From the NCBI GenBank assembly GCA_009746045.1, contig RPFO01000080.1, positions 11,570,467 to 11,634,466 of the forward strand: a stretch of DNA of 64,000 nt, in the 5' to 3' direction. Of the stretch, positions 19,702 to 30,888 are shown piece by piece. The notes under the pieces were generated by a model. That model was not told the origin of the DNA, made no database searches, and saw nothing but the letters and a program-made list of their open reading frames with translations. This DNA is from Mesostigma viride (lineage: Eukaryota > Streptophyta > Mesostigmatophyceae > Mesostigmatales > Mesostigmataceae). Made by a program: the position numbers and the translations under genes. Each line of letters opens with the position of its first letter. Within the stretch, counting starts at the first letter, position 1.

Positions 19702-21666
19702 TGTTTATTACAAATGCGTGTTAGGCACACGTCCAAGCCATTAGCTAACCTAAGAATCTGCAGTTTCTAAGCTAACTAGGCCACACAACAGGGGCCGAAA
19801 CATCATACCAGTCATAAGGACCTGGGCCAGTCAAGAGGACCTGGGCTTTGTAACATCCTCATGGCAGCAAGGGTGGGTGGGTGGGAGCTGCAAAGAGGAG
19901 TGGTTGTTGCCCCGCCACAACCCTAAGTATCCACCGTCTACCTAGTCGTAGGTGGGGTGGCGGACGCCAGCCCACTGACCAACAGGCCAGTGGCGCCGCG
20001 CCGCCCCCGGTCCACAGGACTGCCCCCGGTCCACAAAACAAATTGGACCCGGTCCGCAGTACCGTCCCCGGTACCCCCCCCCCACATCACCGTACCCCCC
20101 CCCCTAGTACTGGCTACCAAGTCAGACCTGTCTACTGCGGCCTCCCCTCCCCCTTTGAGACTTCCGCAGGTCATAGATAGAACGAGCGTGAGCTCACAAA
20201 ATCCAATTGCTGCTTTAGTTCCATTGGAGTGAGGGGCTGCCAGAGAAACATGTTTATTACAAATGCGTGTTAGGCACACGTCCAAGCCATTAGCTAACCT
20301 AAGAATCTGCAGTTTCTAAGCTAACTAGGCCACACAACAGGGGCCGAAACATCATACCAGTCATAAGGACCTGGGCCAGTCAAGAGGACCTGGGCTTTGT
20401 AACATCCCGCACCCACTACCTGGCCACTTGGCCGCAAGCTGTCGTATGGCCCAGACTTCTCGTCGCCCCCCTTGTCCCCTGCCGCTACCAGTGCTTCCAT
20501 TAAACCAGGCGGCAATACAAGAGGGAAGCCAATCGTATCCCCGTAGGGACCCCCACTATGGGGGGGGTTCTCACCCATGTGGGCACTGCCCTCGGCAGCC
20601 GCCCCTGCGGGTTCGGCGATTCTTTGTACACCTTTCTTCACAGGCATAGCACCCCCGGCACCCCAATGACGCAGCTGCGTCTGGGATCCGCTATCGCCCC
20701 GCCCTAACATCCTTCCCCTTCCCCGCTGTGCACCGCCAGTCCCAACAACTCGTCCCCGCTTAAATTACGCGGCAACGACCCCGCCATTCCGCCCTGGCCG
20801 CCGGCCGCTGTCGCCTCACTTAATGCGAAGAAATGTTAGGCTGTTTAGGATGCTGCCCCCCCTGGCGCTGGGGCTGCAGCCCTCCCGCTCCTGCGCTGGC
20901 CTGGGGGCTCGATTCCCCCTTCTTCCCATGCTCGTATAGCGCGCTCATGCACTATTCTTGACGATATTCATTAGCCAGGCCCAGCGCACGTGATCCACAA
21001 CGAAACTTGCCTGGGACGTAATTCCCCTCCGCCTGTAGCTGTTACCACCCGAGCACCACTATTGCCCCGCCTTAGCTGTCCGATCAAGAGTCACTCCCGC
21101 GTCTATCCAGACCCCTCCCGCGAGCTCGGGGTGGCGAGTACAACGGGCGGGCAAAAATAAAACAATCTGGCACTGGCAGCTACCGCCCGCACTTCGAATG
21201 GCAGTTTCTTGGGGTGCTGCCGACCCCCGTCGCGCAGCCGTCATAACCTTAAATTATCCAGGCCCCCGAATGATAATTCGGAGGCCGGTAGCTGTGATTT
21301 ACATTCGGCACCGCCATAGCAGTGCACACACGCCGTCAGTGGGCCGTCGACACAGCTGCAAAGAGGAGTGGTTGTTGCCCCGCCACAACCCTAAGTATCC
21401 ACCGTCTACCTAGTCGTAGGTGGGGTGGCGGACGCCAGCCCACTGACCAACAGGCCAGTGGCGCCGCGCCGCCCCCGGTCCACAGGACTGCCCCCGGTCC
21501 ACAAAACAAATTGGACCCGGTCCGCAGTACCGTCCCCGGTACCCCCCCCCACATCACCGTACCCCCCCCCCTAGTACTGGCTACCAAGTCAGACCTGTCT
21601 ACTGCGGCCTCCCCTCCCCCTTTGAGACTTCCGCAGGTCATAGATAGAACGAGCGTGAGCTCACAA
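19702..21666. repeat. Duplicated A-B block inside the copia-like element
   Basis: Block A (about 19645-19857 and 20203-20406, includes 50 bases of protease coding sequence) and block B (about 19889-20199 and 21356-21666) each occur twice in the order A-B-A-B. Spacers differ: about 30 bases in the first unit and about 950 in the second. Copies are almost identical; one C-run in B is 10 bases in the first copy and 9 in the second. The block splits the protease-like sequence (YPVLES at 21670 from LDKSVTDFAG at 19650). The 950-base spacer holds no recognisable gene. Confidence 0.8.
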
Positions 21667-22156
21667 AGTACGGCGACTCTAGCACTGGATACAGGGTGGC
21701 CGCCCGACGAGAGATAATAGACACGGATGCTTGCGTGTCCACAGCCACCAGCTGCCACGGTCTACACGTAGGAAACAAGGCTGACTTAACCGGCCTGACC
21801 CCCTGTGAGAGAGTTTTGACCTGAGCCACCCCTGATGCAGCTTTCGCTTTAAGCGCCTGAGCACGCCACAAGGCCGTGACCGTTGAAGCCAGGTCCCTAT
21901 AGGTGGGCGAGGCGCATGGGCAGGACCCTGACCCTCCGGCGAGGCCACGCTAGGCGGGCCTCCCACATTATCCGTGGCTAGCACAGGAGGTGAGTCACTA
22001 CGTGCACTAGGTCCCGTCAAACCCACCCCATCCTCATCCCACCCATCCACGGGGTCATATTGGGGCCCAGGGGAGGGGGGGGTGTAGCTGTGTCTGCCCC
22101 TGGGAGCGACCCGTGGGGTACCACCTCAGATGCTACGACAGGCGCATTATCCTTCA
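21667..22156 (-). pseudogene. Copia-like: protease N-terminal part after integrase
   Basis: WQLVAVDTQASVSIISRRAA (21770-21690 region) has the retropepsin D-T-x-A-S pattern with Gln in place of Gly, followed by hydrophobic residues. It lies downstream of integrase, an unusual place. The match to the second half across the duplicated block makes a real protease likely. Confidence 0.6.
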
Positions 22157-24423
22157 CTACCCACCCCAGTGCCCTGTTGGCTGCCAGCTCACTCTCCATG
22201 CATCCCCTTGCTTATAGCCTGCCACCGATGCCCATGGTACCCTATACACCCGATCATTCCACTCTATGTCTATGACCCGCAGCGGCCAGTCTAACTTTGT
22301 GATGGCCCCAGGCCCCTGCATGGTGCCCCGTTTGCCGCTGGGCGAGCTCTCCTTGTGGAACATGACCAACTGCCCGACCTCAAAAGCGCTAGACAAATCA
22401 GGCAGCGTGGCATCCTTGAGCCGCAGCTTGGCGGCGGTATCCTGTAGATGCTGTTGGTATGCCTCTACTACCTCGGGTGAGTAGGTGCCCGCTGACAGCC
22501 CCCGAGGCGTGACTAGCCCAAAGCCCTTGACATCGAGCACGTGCCTATGGTTGCACACATGCATGAGCTCCTTGCACCACGCCGTCTTGACCGCGTAGGA
22601 TTTGCCATGTGGGTTATCCTGTCGCTTGGCTGCCACAGTCTTGACATAGCTTACAGTGCGATCTATCATGCCCATATTGCCGTGATCCTCACGCCCCACG
22701 ATGACCACGGCCTCCATCCCCGGCAAACCTTGCACACAGCGGAACTGCTGGTCTAGCATGAGCTCCACTACGGGATGAAAGAAAGCCAGGCTGATCTTGA
22801 TAGCCCTGTGCAGGTCAGCCTCAAACATGTGGGGCAGCGGCTCAATGTAGGTGACCTTGCTGAACCTATCCTTGACTATGAAATAGGTGTCCCCCCCTTC
22901 CATGTGCATGACATCCCCCACAAGGTACCCTCGCTCCAAGGGTGGAGTCTTGGCATGCCGCCTACGCGACTTCTTCCTGATCTTGATGCAGGCAGGACAC
23001 TGAGCACGCACATTCTTCAGCTCGTTGTATAAAGGTGCCCCCAACATGTGTGCCCCCTCTACCTCGGCTTGGGCCTCATGCCCGTATGCACGGTGCATCT
23101 GGTATGCTAACAGTTTCAGGGTGACAGCCTGAGGTGCAGTGGCATTGTCAGGATTCTCAACAGGTGGGGTGACTACTGGGGTAGTGACATTGGCTAACTG
23201 GGCAGCTTCAGAGGCTGCACGAAAGGCCGCCCGTGTGAGCACCTTGCCAATGTGAAGATCCACACTAGGGTGGTGTGTACCGAGAACATCTGCCCGCCCA
23301 GCATTCTCTTGCACTGTCACAACATTCCTCATAGGCCCAACCGCCCCAGTATCTAGCTGGGGTGCTGCAGTAGTGCTTGGTCGCTCGGCGTTGTACACAC
23401 CCGACCTAGAAGACACCACATTGCTTAGGTCACGCATTGTAGACCCGTGCTCAGGAAGCACGTGATCCTGGCGCGACAGAGCCAGAGCAGCATCAACGGA
23501 TTGCGTGAGCACATCACGGAATGAGACAGAGGATGCAGTCACGTTGCTTTTAGGAACGACGTCAGGCTCTACGACGGCCCGGTTCAGCGTGACGCATTGA
23601 GCAAAAGAAGGGGTATCGAGCGTGCTCTCACCTGACTTTCGTGCTGCCCGTCGCTCTGCCCACTCCTCGCGTGTGCCGTGGACGACGATGCGCTTGGCCT
23701 TGCACGCCTCCACGCTGTGACCACGCAGAACGTCGTGGCACTTGCGGCAAAGGTTGTCCTCGAGCTCCAGGTCCGGGCGAACTCGGCAGTCATCCCGGAC
23801 ATGGCGACGTCCGAAGCAGCGCTCACAGCGTTGCTTGCGGTCAGTAGACGCCCCCTGCTGCCGCTTGGCCGGGGGATTATCACCCTGCTTGGCGTCGCCA
23901 CCATGCCCGCGCTTGCGCCCTCGCTGGCCCCCGTTGTTGCCGTGGCCGACGACCTTTTTCAGGATGGCCGTAAGCTCCGACCGCGTAATTGGAGCCTCTG
24001 CGCCTGAAGAAGAAGACGCGCCGGTATCCACCTTGCGCAGGGATGGCAGAGCGGCCGAGGCAGTCGGCTTGGACTGCGCACTCTTGAAGCATGAGATCAA
24101 ATACAGCATGCCCTCGTCGAAACTGACAGCACTCTTCTTTTTGAGTTCCGTCGCTATGGTCAGATGCACATCCGACGACAGGTCGCATTTCTTGAGAAAT
24201 CGATTGCACAGGAAAATGGGCTTGAGAGTATCTAGCAGCTTGTGCTTGTGCACGAAGACCTGGAAATCACGTGCAGCCCCGGGCAAATTTGCCTTATTAA
24301 CTGCATAGCCCTCGAAGTCGTTGAAGGCTTGCTCGTCGGCCTCTTCCTTAGACCGCGACAAGTGGGCATCTAGACCGTTGTAAAAAACTTCCCAGGTTTG
24401 TTTGTTGTCGTCCGCAATGCGAA
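22157..24423 (-). CDS. Copia-like gag (zinc knuckles) and integrase polyprotein
   Basis: Open from about 24460 down to 22157. Gag part: FLCNRFLKKCDLSSDVHLTI and a two-knuckle region CERCFGRRHVRDDC plus CRKCHDVLRGHSVEAC. After a variable linker, integrase: HRAYGHEAQAE then CPACIKIRKKSRRRH (zinc-binding HHCC), GDVMHMEGG (first Asp), LMLDQQFRCVQG (second Asp) and HGNMGMIDRTVSYVK, where the usual Glu appears to be Asp. The end has AFEVGQLVMFHKES and RVPWASVAGYKQGD. No protease lies between gag and INT, although a lone LDTGAVGPM occurs there. Confidence 0.8.
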
Positions 24424-24798
24424 CTAGATTGGCAATGTTTGGGTGCTTGTTGTACTGCAGAATACTGCACGGAACTTGCCAATCAGCTCCGAATCTTTGT
24501 CTGCGCGTCCATCGCGCAGACGCTTGAGAGCAGCTAGAAAATCTGCTGCGTCGTCCGCCGTATAGTCGGCAGGTAGATCAGCGGGCACCTCCGTTTGCTT
24601 GAGAGGGCCGCGATTCAGTGCATCGTCAGCAGCAAGCATCAAATGCTTGAACTGCTTGGCCAGTTCAGGTTGCGCCACGAGGGTTTGCATCAACCTCGTG
24701 GCCTCGTCCGCACTAAAGCGTGGCAGGACGGTCCCTGCGGCCTCGCCACTTGGCGTATCTGTGTGTTCGCCCGTGCGGCTCCGTGTACCGGAAGCCAT
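24424..24798 (-). CDS. Copia-like gag N-terminal part (frameshifted)
   Basis: Starts MASGTRSRTGEHTDTP at 24798. Frame is lost near 24470; the other frame continues QYNKHPNIANLV and joins the long gag-INT ORF. Helical, acidic, with no knuckle in this part. Confidence 0.65.
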   Translation of the reverse strand: MASGTRSRTGEHTDTPSGEAAGTVLPRFSADEATRLMQTLVAQPELAKQFKHLMLAADDALNRGPLKQTEVPADLPADYTADDAADFLAALKRLRDGRADKDSELIGKFRAVFCSTTSTQTLPI

Positions 24799-25330
24799 CG
24801 GGATTTTTATGAATACAAGTTAAAGCCCGACCGGCTCAGCTATGGCGGTCGGTCACGTTGAGCTTGGGATAAGGTGAACACAGAGAACTGCTGTCGGAGC
24901 TGGCCAACCTCTGGTTTATGTCTTAGCCAGCAAAGCCTATCCGGTTAGCCGTAACCGTGGGACAGGCTAGCTGTCCGTACCGACCCGGATAAGGCCCCGG
25001 ACTGGGGCCTGGGTGGCGCCGGCCCTAGGCGCCGCCCTTAGACCGGTCGACCGCATCGGACCGCCGGATAATAGCCGGCGGCTTAGCGGACGCTAGCGGA
25101 AGGCGTGCGGGCGGACATGCCGGGAACTTATAGAGCCAGATGCTAGGGCTCTAGAGTTACTCAACTCAGGGAATGCTGCGGGGGATAGGACGGTGGCGAC
25201 CGAGGGAGTGCCCCGAGGAAGGCGGCGTTGGGCGGCCTGAGTGGTGCTGACGGTAGTGCAGGCCTGCTGGATCTCAGCATATAATAGGCATCCTGGATGG
25301 CGGTGTTGAAAGGGTATAGGGGCTGGCGGG
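24799..25330. other. Gene-free stretch upstream of the copia-like gag
   Basis: GC-rich, with small inverted repeats around 25010-25090. It is where the 5' LTR should be, but I could not match it to sequence near 17600. No gene seen. Confidence 0.4.
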
Positions 25331-25760
25331 GTCCAAGAGGTCAGGCGCCGCCGTAGCCAAGAGGAGAAGGAGCCGACAGATTTCCGCCCACGACCGAGCG
25401 ACCGGAGCCCAAAAACGCCGTCGGGCCGGGGTCAGACCGCAGCCGCCCATCTGGCCGGGCAGGGAAGCGATGCGGATAGCATGGGCCGGGAGATCGGGGC
25501 CGGGAGATCGGGGCCGGGGACCAGCTCAGTGCGCCAAGGCCGACTGGATGCGTTTGTCGTGGCCCTTGGCGGCGAGCCGGACCTGGGCGGGGAGTGCGCT
25601 GGCCCCGGTCCGAGCCAATAAACGACGCGCAAAACCAGAGAAGCAGCCCCCTTGGTCTGTGAATCCAAGCAATCAATAATGGCTTGGCGAGCAATCAACA
25701 TCATCACCTCGTCGATGCGCTCCTCGATGGCGGCCCGCACGGGGCGTCGATGACAAAATC
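25331..25760 (-). pseudogene. LINE fragment (copy 1)
   Basis: Strongly similar to 27600-28170 (shared stretches such as GCGCCAAGGCCGACTGGATG and CCGCCCATCTGGCCGGGCAG with small changes). Holds no intact frame. Belongs to the same LINE family as the larger copy at 26700-28170. Confidence 0.6.
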
Positions 25761-26025
25761 GGGGTCGCCTACCGGAACGCCGAGGAGTTGAGAATGACTT
25801 TGGAATGGTTTGATTGCAATGGCTGCGGCTCCTTGGCCACTGTTTATTGAATCACGTGCGGCAAACTGATACATTGCATAACAGCAGAACGGACCGGGAC
25901 AGAATCATGCATACAGTTTATTTCAATGTGTCGTTCCGACAGTATTTTTCCGAGCCCTGCCCAGCATCATTATTAATGCTTTATACAACTGAGGATGTCC
26001 AACCCACGGAGTCGTTCGTCCTGGC

Positions 26026-26470
26026 CTAGGAGCTGCGCGGCGGAAAGCCATGCAGACCGATCACCCTGCCGGGCAAGTACACCGCGCATTTGGCCAGGGT
26101 CAACTCGAGGTTGACATGTCCGGCCACCATGCCGTATGCAGGGCCAGAAGGGCCGCGTTCAATGGTGTCCTGCATGCACGGTGTCCATGATGTACTAGAT
26201 GTCGTCGAGGTATGCCAGTTAAGCAACCTCTGGGTGAGCGGCGTGGACCGCGCGGAGGCAAACCTGGAGCCGGGCCGGGGCGGCAAAGTACAGGGGCCAC
26301 AGGCAGGGGGTCGCCCTGCTGGGTGCCGGACCTCGACAGCAAGTCGCGGCGCGCGTCAGCCGTCCTCCATAGTGTAAACCATGCAGTTGACCCGGCTGTA
26401 TAGCACACGGCGGTCCTGCCGGTCCAAGCATACAGGTCCTCTCGAAGTGCTCCACAACCGCCGCAAACAT
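26026..26470 (-). pseudogene. LINE reverse transcriptase fragment
   Basis: One frame has SRSGTQQGDPL, the non-LTR RT box (G-x-x-Q-G-D-P-L); about 100 bases further a different frame reads YLDDI, the catalytic box. Several frameshifts. The surrounding 25760-26025 and 26470-26700 show no gene, only a TATATAC/ATAATTACTTACA motif shared with other copies. Confidence 0.65.
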
Positions 26471-26699
26471 GCGTATGCGAGACAGGCTGTTGAAGGCATT
26501 GCGGCAGTCAATTCCTTGACTGAACCAGTATATACTTACATCAGAAAAATATAATTACTTACATCAGAGTAGTAAATGCACCCAATCAACCATGAACACT
26601 GAAGCCAGCGCTAACAAGAGATGATACCACTACAAAATAACTACAACTAGCCGGCATGGGACACTCCATGCACACCTCGGAATGAAGTAAAACAACCTA

Positions 26700-28170
26700 A
26701 TAACCGTGCTGCGCCGCAAAGTCAGCCCGCGTGCGGCGGAGCAAGATGTGAGTCATAGTCCGGGTAAGCGCTACCCAAAGGCGTTGGCGCCAGTACGACG
26801 TCCAGGTCCGCGCCGACCAAGGGGCCTGCTAGCCCTCCAGGTCCAGGCGATCCTCCCGGAGCCGGCAGCACTCCTTAAAGAAGCCGGCGGTCAGGGACCC
26901 GATGGCCCCGAACTCCTCCAAGACAAAGGGCACCATCCGGTGGTGCTTGACGTCGCCATAGGCTCAGTGTGAGCTTGGCCCGCTCAGCCCGACGATCCGC
27001 CGTGTAGCCCGCCGCCTGGGATGCACCGACCACATGGCTAAGAGCCAGGGGGCGAGCCACAGAAACGTCAATGAGCAAGTGCCGGCCGCCTCCCTCCAAG
27101 TCCAGAACCATGCACGATGTCAGGTCGGTGGTTGGGGGGGTAGAAAGCCGCGCCGTCCGCATCCTCAGACCGGATGTTTAATGTGGGGGGCCGGGAAACG
27201 GACCGGACCATGGCGAGCACCACCGTCATGCAGGAAAACAGTGTGCATTAGTACAATTATCAATTCTGATTCTGTTGGCCACCCTGATGCATGACAGGTA
27301 GTGGGTCCCAGTGGGGTCCAAGATCTGCCCGCAGCTACCACAGGGTCGCGGCCCTAGCGGTGGGAACAAGAGCTCTAGGTTGCGGGGCAAACAGTTGGTG
27401 TCGCAGCGCCACCGGCCGGATAGTGACTGGGCGCCAGGAGAAATGGGGGGGGCATAGGGAGACTGAGCACGGAGGTAAGCCGAGCCCACACTCCGCAGCG
27501 AGAGGGAGAACAGCCACTCGCGACCCTGGGCGTTGAGGTCATCAAAGAGAGCCATCCAATCCGCCGTGTGCAGAATACCCGCGTAGGTTTTCTGGTGTTT
27601 ATCGATGACGCGGGCAGGGAATGGTGCGAGGGGTAGGACCGTCGGTGGCGACCGAGGGAGTGCCCCGAGGGATCGAGGCGGCGTTGGGCGGCCTGAGCGG
27701 TGTGGAAGTGCAGGCCTGCTGGATCTCAGCATAAGCATCCTGGATGGCGGTACATGTAAGGAAGGGGTAGGGGCTGGCGGGGTCCAAGAGGTCAGGCGCC
27801 GCCGTAGCCACAAGGGCTCCCCGGGAGGAGCCAACAGATTTCCGCCCACGACTGAGCGACAGAGCCCAAAAATGCCGCCGGGGCCAGCCGGGCCAGTGCG
27901 CGGGTCAGACCGCAGCCGCCAATCCGGCCGGGCAGGGAAGCAATGCGGATCGAATCGGAGCCGGGAGATCGGGGGCGCCGGGGACCAGCTGCGCCAAGGC
28001 CGACTGGATGCGTTCGTCATTGCCCTCGGCGGCGAGCTGGACCTGGGCGGGGAGGGCGCCCCGGAGCCAATAAACAACGCGAGGGTGCGCGCAAAACCAG
28101 AGAAGCAGCCCATTGGTCTGCGAATCATGAAGGCGAGCCGAATCAATAGCAAGACCAGTATATACATTTT
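26700..28170 (-). pseudogene. LINE ORF2 C-terminal part (largest copy)
   Basis: From 28167: a degenerate Pro/Ser/Arg-rich part, then SLSGRWRCDTNCLPRNLEL, CGSCGQILDPTGTHYLSC (a C-x2-C...H...C knuckle as at the end of many LINE RTs), and after a frame change GGGRHLLIDVSVARPLALSH with SQAAGYTADRRAERAKLTL, the conserved C-terminal stretch of this LINE type. Frames break at least twice. Copies at 25331-25760 and 28720-29120 share parts of it, so the region is a cluster of 5'-truncated insertions. Confidence 0.72.
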
Positions 28171-28719
28171 AAAATATAATTACTTACAACAGAGTAAATG
28201 CACCCACGTAAAAATAAACAAAGCCAACGCTACTGTAACAAGATCGAGATACCAGGACAAAACAACTTCAGCCGGCATGGGACACTCGATCCACACCTCG
28301 GAATGAAGTAAAACAGCCTAATAACCGTGCTGCGCCGCAAAGTCAGCTCGTGTGCGGCGGATCGAGCAAGATGTCAGCCATTGAAATTAAATTAAAATTA
28401 AATTATAACATGACTCCGTTGGGAGATCATGTAGCACATATTCCCGTGGATGGATGGAGGGGGGGGCAAAGCCGCGAAACCGAACTAATCTAACTCTAAG
28501 CTAATCTAATCTAGAAAACCCTACTTATTCTACTCAGCAAAGCGCCCCTTCCGCTTGGGGGGAGGGGGCTTGCCCACAGCTAGCTAGGGGCGGGCGTATG
28601 AGCCTGGACAATGGTTTTCCACCTCCTCTTGTCCTGCATAGCAGTCCAAGCAAGAGAGAGGGAGTGAATGCGATTTTCAAACTGCGCTGGGACCACTAGG
28701 TCAGCCATCAACTGCTGGG
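28171..28719. other. Gene-free stretch between LINE copies
   Basis: Contains a TATATAC/ATAATTACTTACA motif (about 28150-28200) as at 26530 and 29130, an A/T-rich tract with the ACTCCGTTGGGAG element (28386-28440), and sequence shared with 26640-26760 (CCGGCATGGGACACTC, GCGCCGCAAAGTCAGC). No gene. Confidence 0.5.
28386..28440. repeat. Dispersed AT-rich/ACTCCGTTGGGAG element, copy
   Basis: A/T-rich lead (ATTAAATTAAAATTAAATTA) followed by ACTCCGTTGGGAG and ATGTAGCACAT. Other copies: 29751-29797, 42000-42040 (reverse), 58070-58110 (reverse) and four tandem copies at 58331-58582. The CTCC...GGAG core can pair with itself. Confidence 0.6.
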
Positions 28720-29120
28720 GGTAGGTCATGTCAGCCATAGCCCGGGTAATCGCTACCGAAAGGCGTTGGCGCCAATACGATGTCCACTGAGGTCCGCGCT
28801 GACCAAGGGGCCCGCTGGCCCTCCAGGTCCAGGCGGTCCTCCTGGAGCCGGCAGCACTCCTTAAAGAAGCCGGCGGTCAGGGTCCCCATGGCCCCGAACT
28901 CCCCCAAGACAAAGCTGGGCACCACACAGCCGGTGGTGCCCGACGTCCCCATACGCCGTGAGCTTGGCCCGCTCAGCCCGACGATCCGCCGTGTAGCCCG
29001 CCGCCTGGGATGCACCGACCACATGGCTAAGAGCCAAGGGGCAAGCTAGCCACAGAAACGTCAATGAGCAACTAGTGCCGGCCGCCTCCCTCCAAGTCCA
29101 GAACCATGCACGATGTCAGG
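28720..29120 (-). pseudogene. LINE fragment (copy 3)
   Basis: Reads PLALSHVVGASQAAGYTADR in one frame and KECCRLQEDRLDLEGQRAPW in another, both also present in the 26700-27160 copy. Repeated ends and lack of the upstream RT suggest 5' truncation. Confidence 0.6.
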
Positions 29121-30888
29121 ACCAGTATATACATTATAATAATATAATTACTTACAGCAGAGTGAAATCACTCAAACCAAAGCAAACGCCCAGCTATAAA
29201 CCTCTATACAGAGCCATGTCAAATCTCTATACTACGATAAGACCAATGGAAACTCCTAACGGGAGGAACCTAATAGCCCTGCTGCACCGCAAAATCAGCC
29301 CGCGTACGGCGGAGCATGATGTCAGCCATGGCCAGTATATACATGCATCAGTATCTGGGCTATTTTGATACCAAAATCACCCCTAGTCATCCCCGAAATA
29401 TACCCAGCCCATCTATAGATCCCTAGATTCTTCTCTCCGCATGCCATCTGGGCCTACTTATTAGCCGACAGTACTTATTAGCTGAGTGACTGTGCCAACT
29501 GGCCAAGTGCCAACTACATAGTCATAAGTCATTAGTTGGGAGGGCCGCCGGTCAACCCCGTGATGACACTGCAGCACATGTGAAAAAATAATTTCGGACC
29601 CTTGGAAAATACTGCAGTATAAATGCTGTACATTCTATAAGTCTAAACATACTTATACTGAATTCGATCGCCCAACCCTACTCACTTGGCGGCCGTGTGG
29701 CGGTTCATCTCTGCGGCAATCAAGTGTCTCCACCTCCTCCGCGTGCATGCATTAAATTAAATTAAAACATATCTCCGTTGGGAGTACATGTAGCCTAGCT
29801 GAGAAGGGGCATATGGCTTTTTATGCATTCTGGGCTACTTCCTGCAAGGGTAGCTGGTGTAAACTGCACCTGCTCTGGGTGCACAGAGTGCACCTGCACC
29901 ACTATGTATTCCAGCACTTAGGTTAAGGTGCGGACATAGATAGGGTGAAAGATCATCATGGCTAAACAATGGCTAGGGCATGGCTTCTCAGCAAAGAATA
30001 GCTCTCTGCATAGGCATGGAGCTTGCTAAATTCTTATTGCATCATGCGTGGGGAGTCCCATTATAGGCGCACTGTCATGCACATAGGCGTGAGCCACGTG
30101 CTAAGCTAAGCCTGACTAATCTACACTACTGCGATATATTCCCTAGACCGTCCCAGTGGGGTTGCTGGGGTGGCAGGGGGCGCCTGCCAGGGCTTGTGGT
30201 CGACGTGGATGACCGCCCCCCTCCAGTATATACTGGTTTTCCCCACAGTGCGGTCTGCAGGAGCTGCGTGGAGGTAGGTCGGCCATAGCCGTCCCGTCGC
30301 CGGCGCTGTTGCGGTGCCAGGGTCAAGTCGTCGTCCAGCGTGTAGGAAGTCCCCGTGAGCTTCTAATTGCGGCATTTAATAAGAAACAACATCTTATCCG
30401 CCATGTAATTAAAGGTGAGGAGCAGGGGAGCCGGGCCAGCCAATTTAACCCCGCACGCGGGGAAGGCGGACAGCCGACATCCGCACTGCTCACCAGTGAG
30501 TAATTGCATGGGGGTAATAATGTTGCGCTTAAACGCTATGGCAAGAGACTCCGAGTCCTCATGCACCGGCCTGCCGGGTGGTCGAAGTGCTTGACGATGA
30601 CATCGTGGCTACCCTTGGTGACGTCGGCCTCCTCGCGGAGGTCGAGCGTTTGTTGCTTGGGCCGGCGTGCCGCGATGGTGGAGGCGTTGGAGGCGGTGCC
30701 GGTGCTTCAGCATGTCCGCCCAGGTCTGGGTGGGAGGAGCATCGTTGGCTGGGCCAGCATGCAGGTGCTGGCCGGGCAGCAATGTCCTTCACCGATCGAC
30801 TGGGCGGTGAGGCCTGCGGTGTTTTGCAGGCATTCAATGGCGATGGGGCGTTGTCGTGGAAGCGCTTGTCGATGGCGAGGAGCTGGGC
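29121..30888. other. Gene-poor intergenic DNA
   Basis: A TATATAC-type motif recurs at 29120, 29335 and 30225. A copy of the ACTCCGTTGGGAG element lies at 29751-29797. No ORF here shows recognisable features; short ones at 30121-30375 and 30504-30956 are composition artefacts. Confidence 0.4.

Larger units (their letters stand above)
17694..24798 (-). mobile_element. Decayed Ty1/copia-like retrotransposon
   Basis: Reading down the minus strand: gag with two zinc knuckles, integrase, a retropepsin-like segment, RT and RNase H. The RT/RH order after INT marks it as copia-type. Frames break many times and a 2-kb duplicated block (about 19702-21666) interrupts the protease-like part. LTRs were not identified. 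Confidence 0.82.

Noticed and set aside
23300-23345. LDTGAVGPM as a protease between gag and INT of the copia-like element
   Set aside because: The DTGA is not followed by the hydrophobic pattern of a retropepsin, while the segment after INT fits better on both halves.
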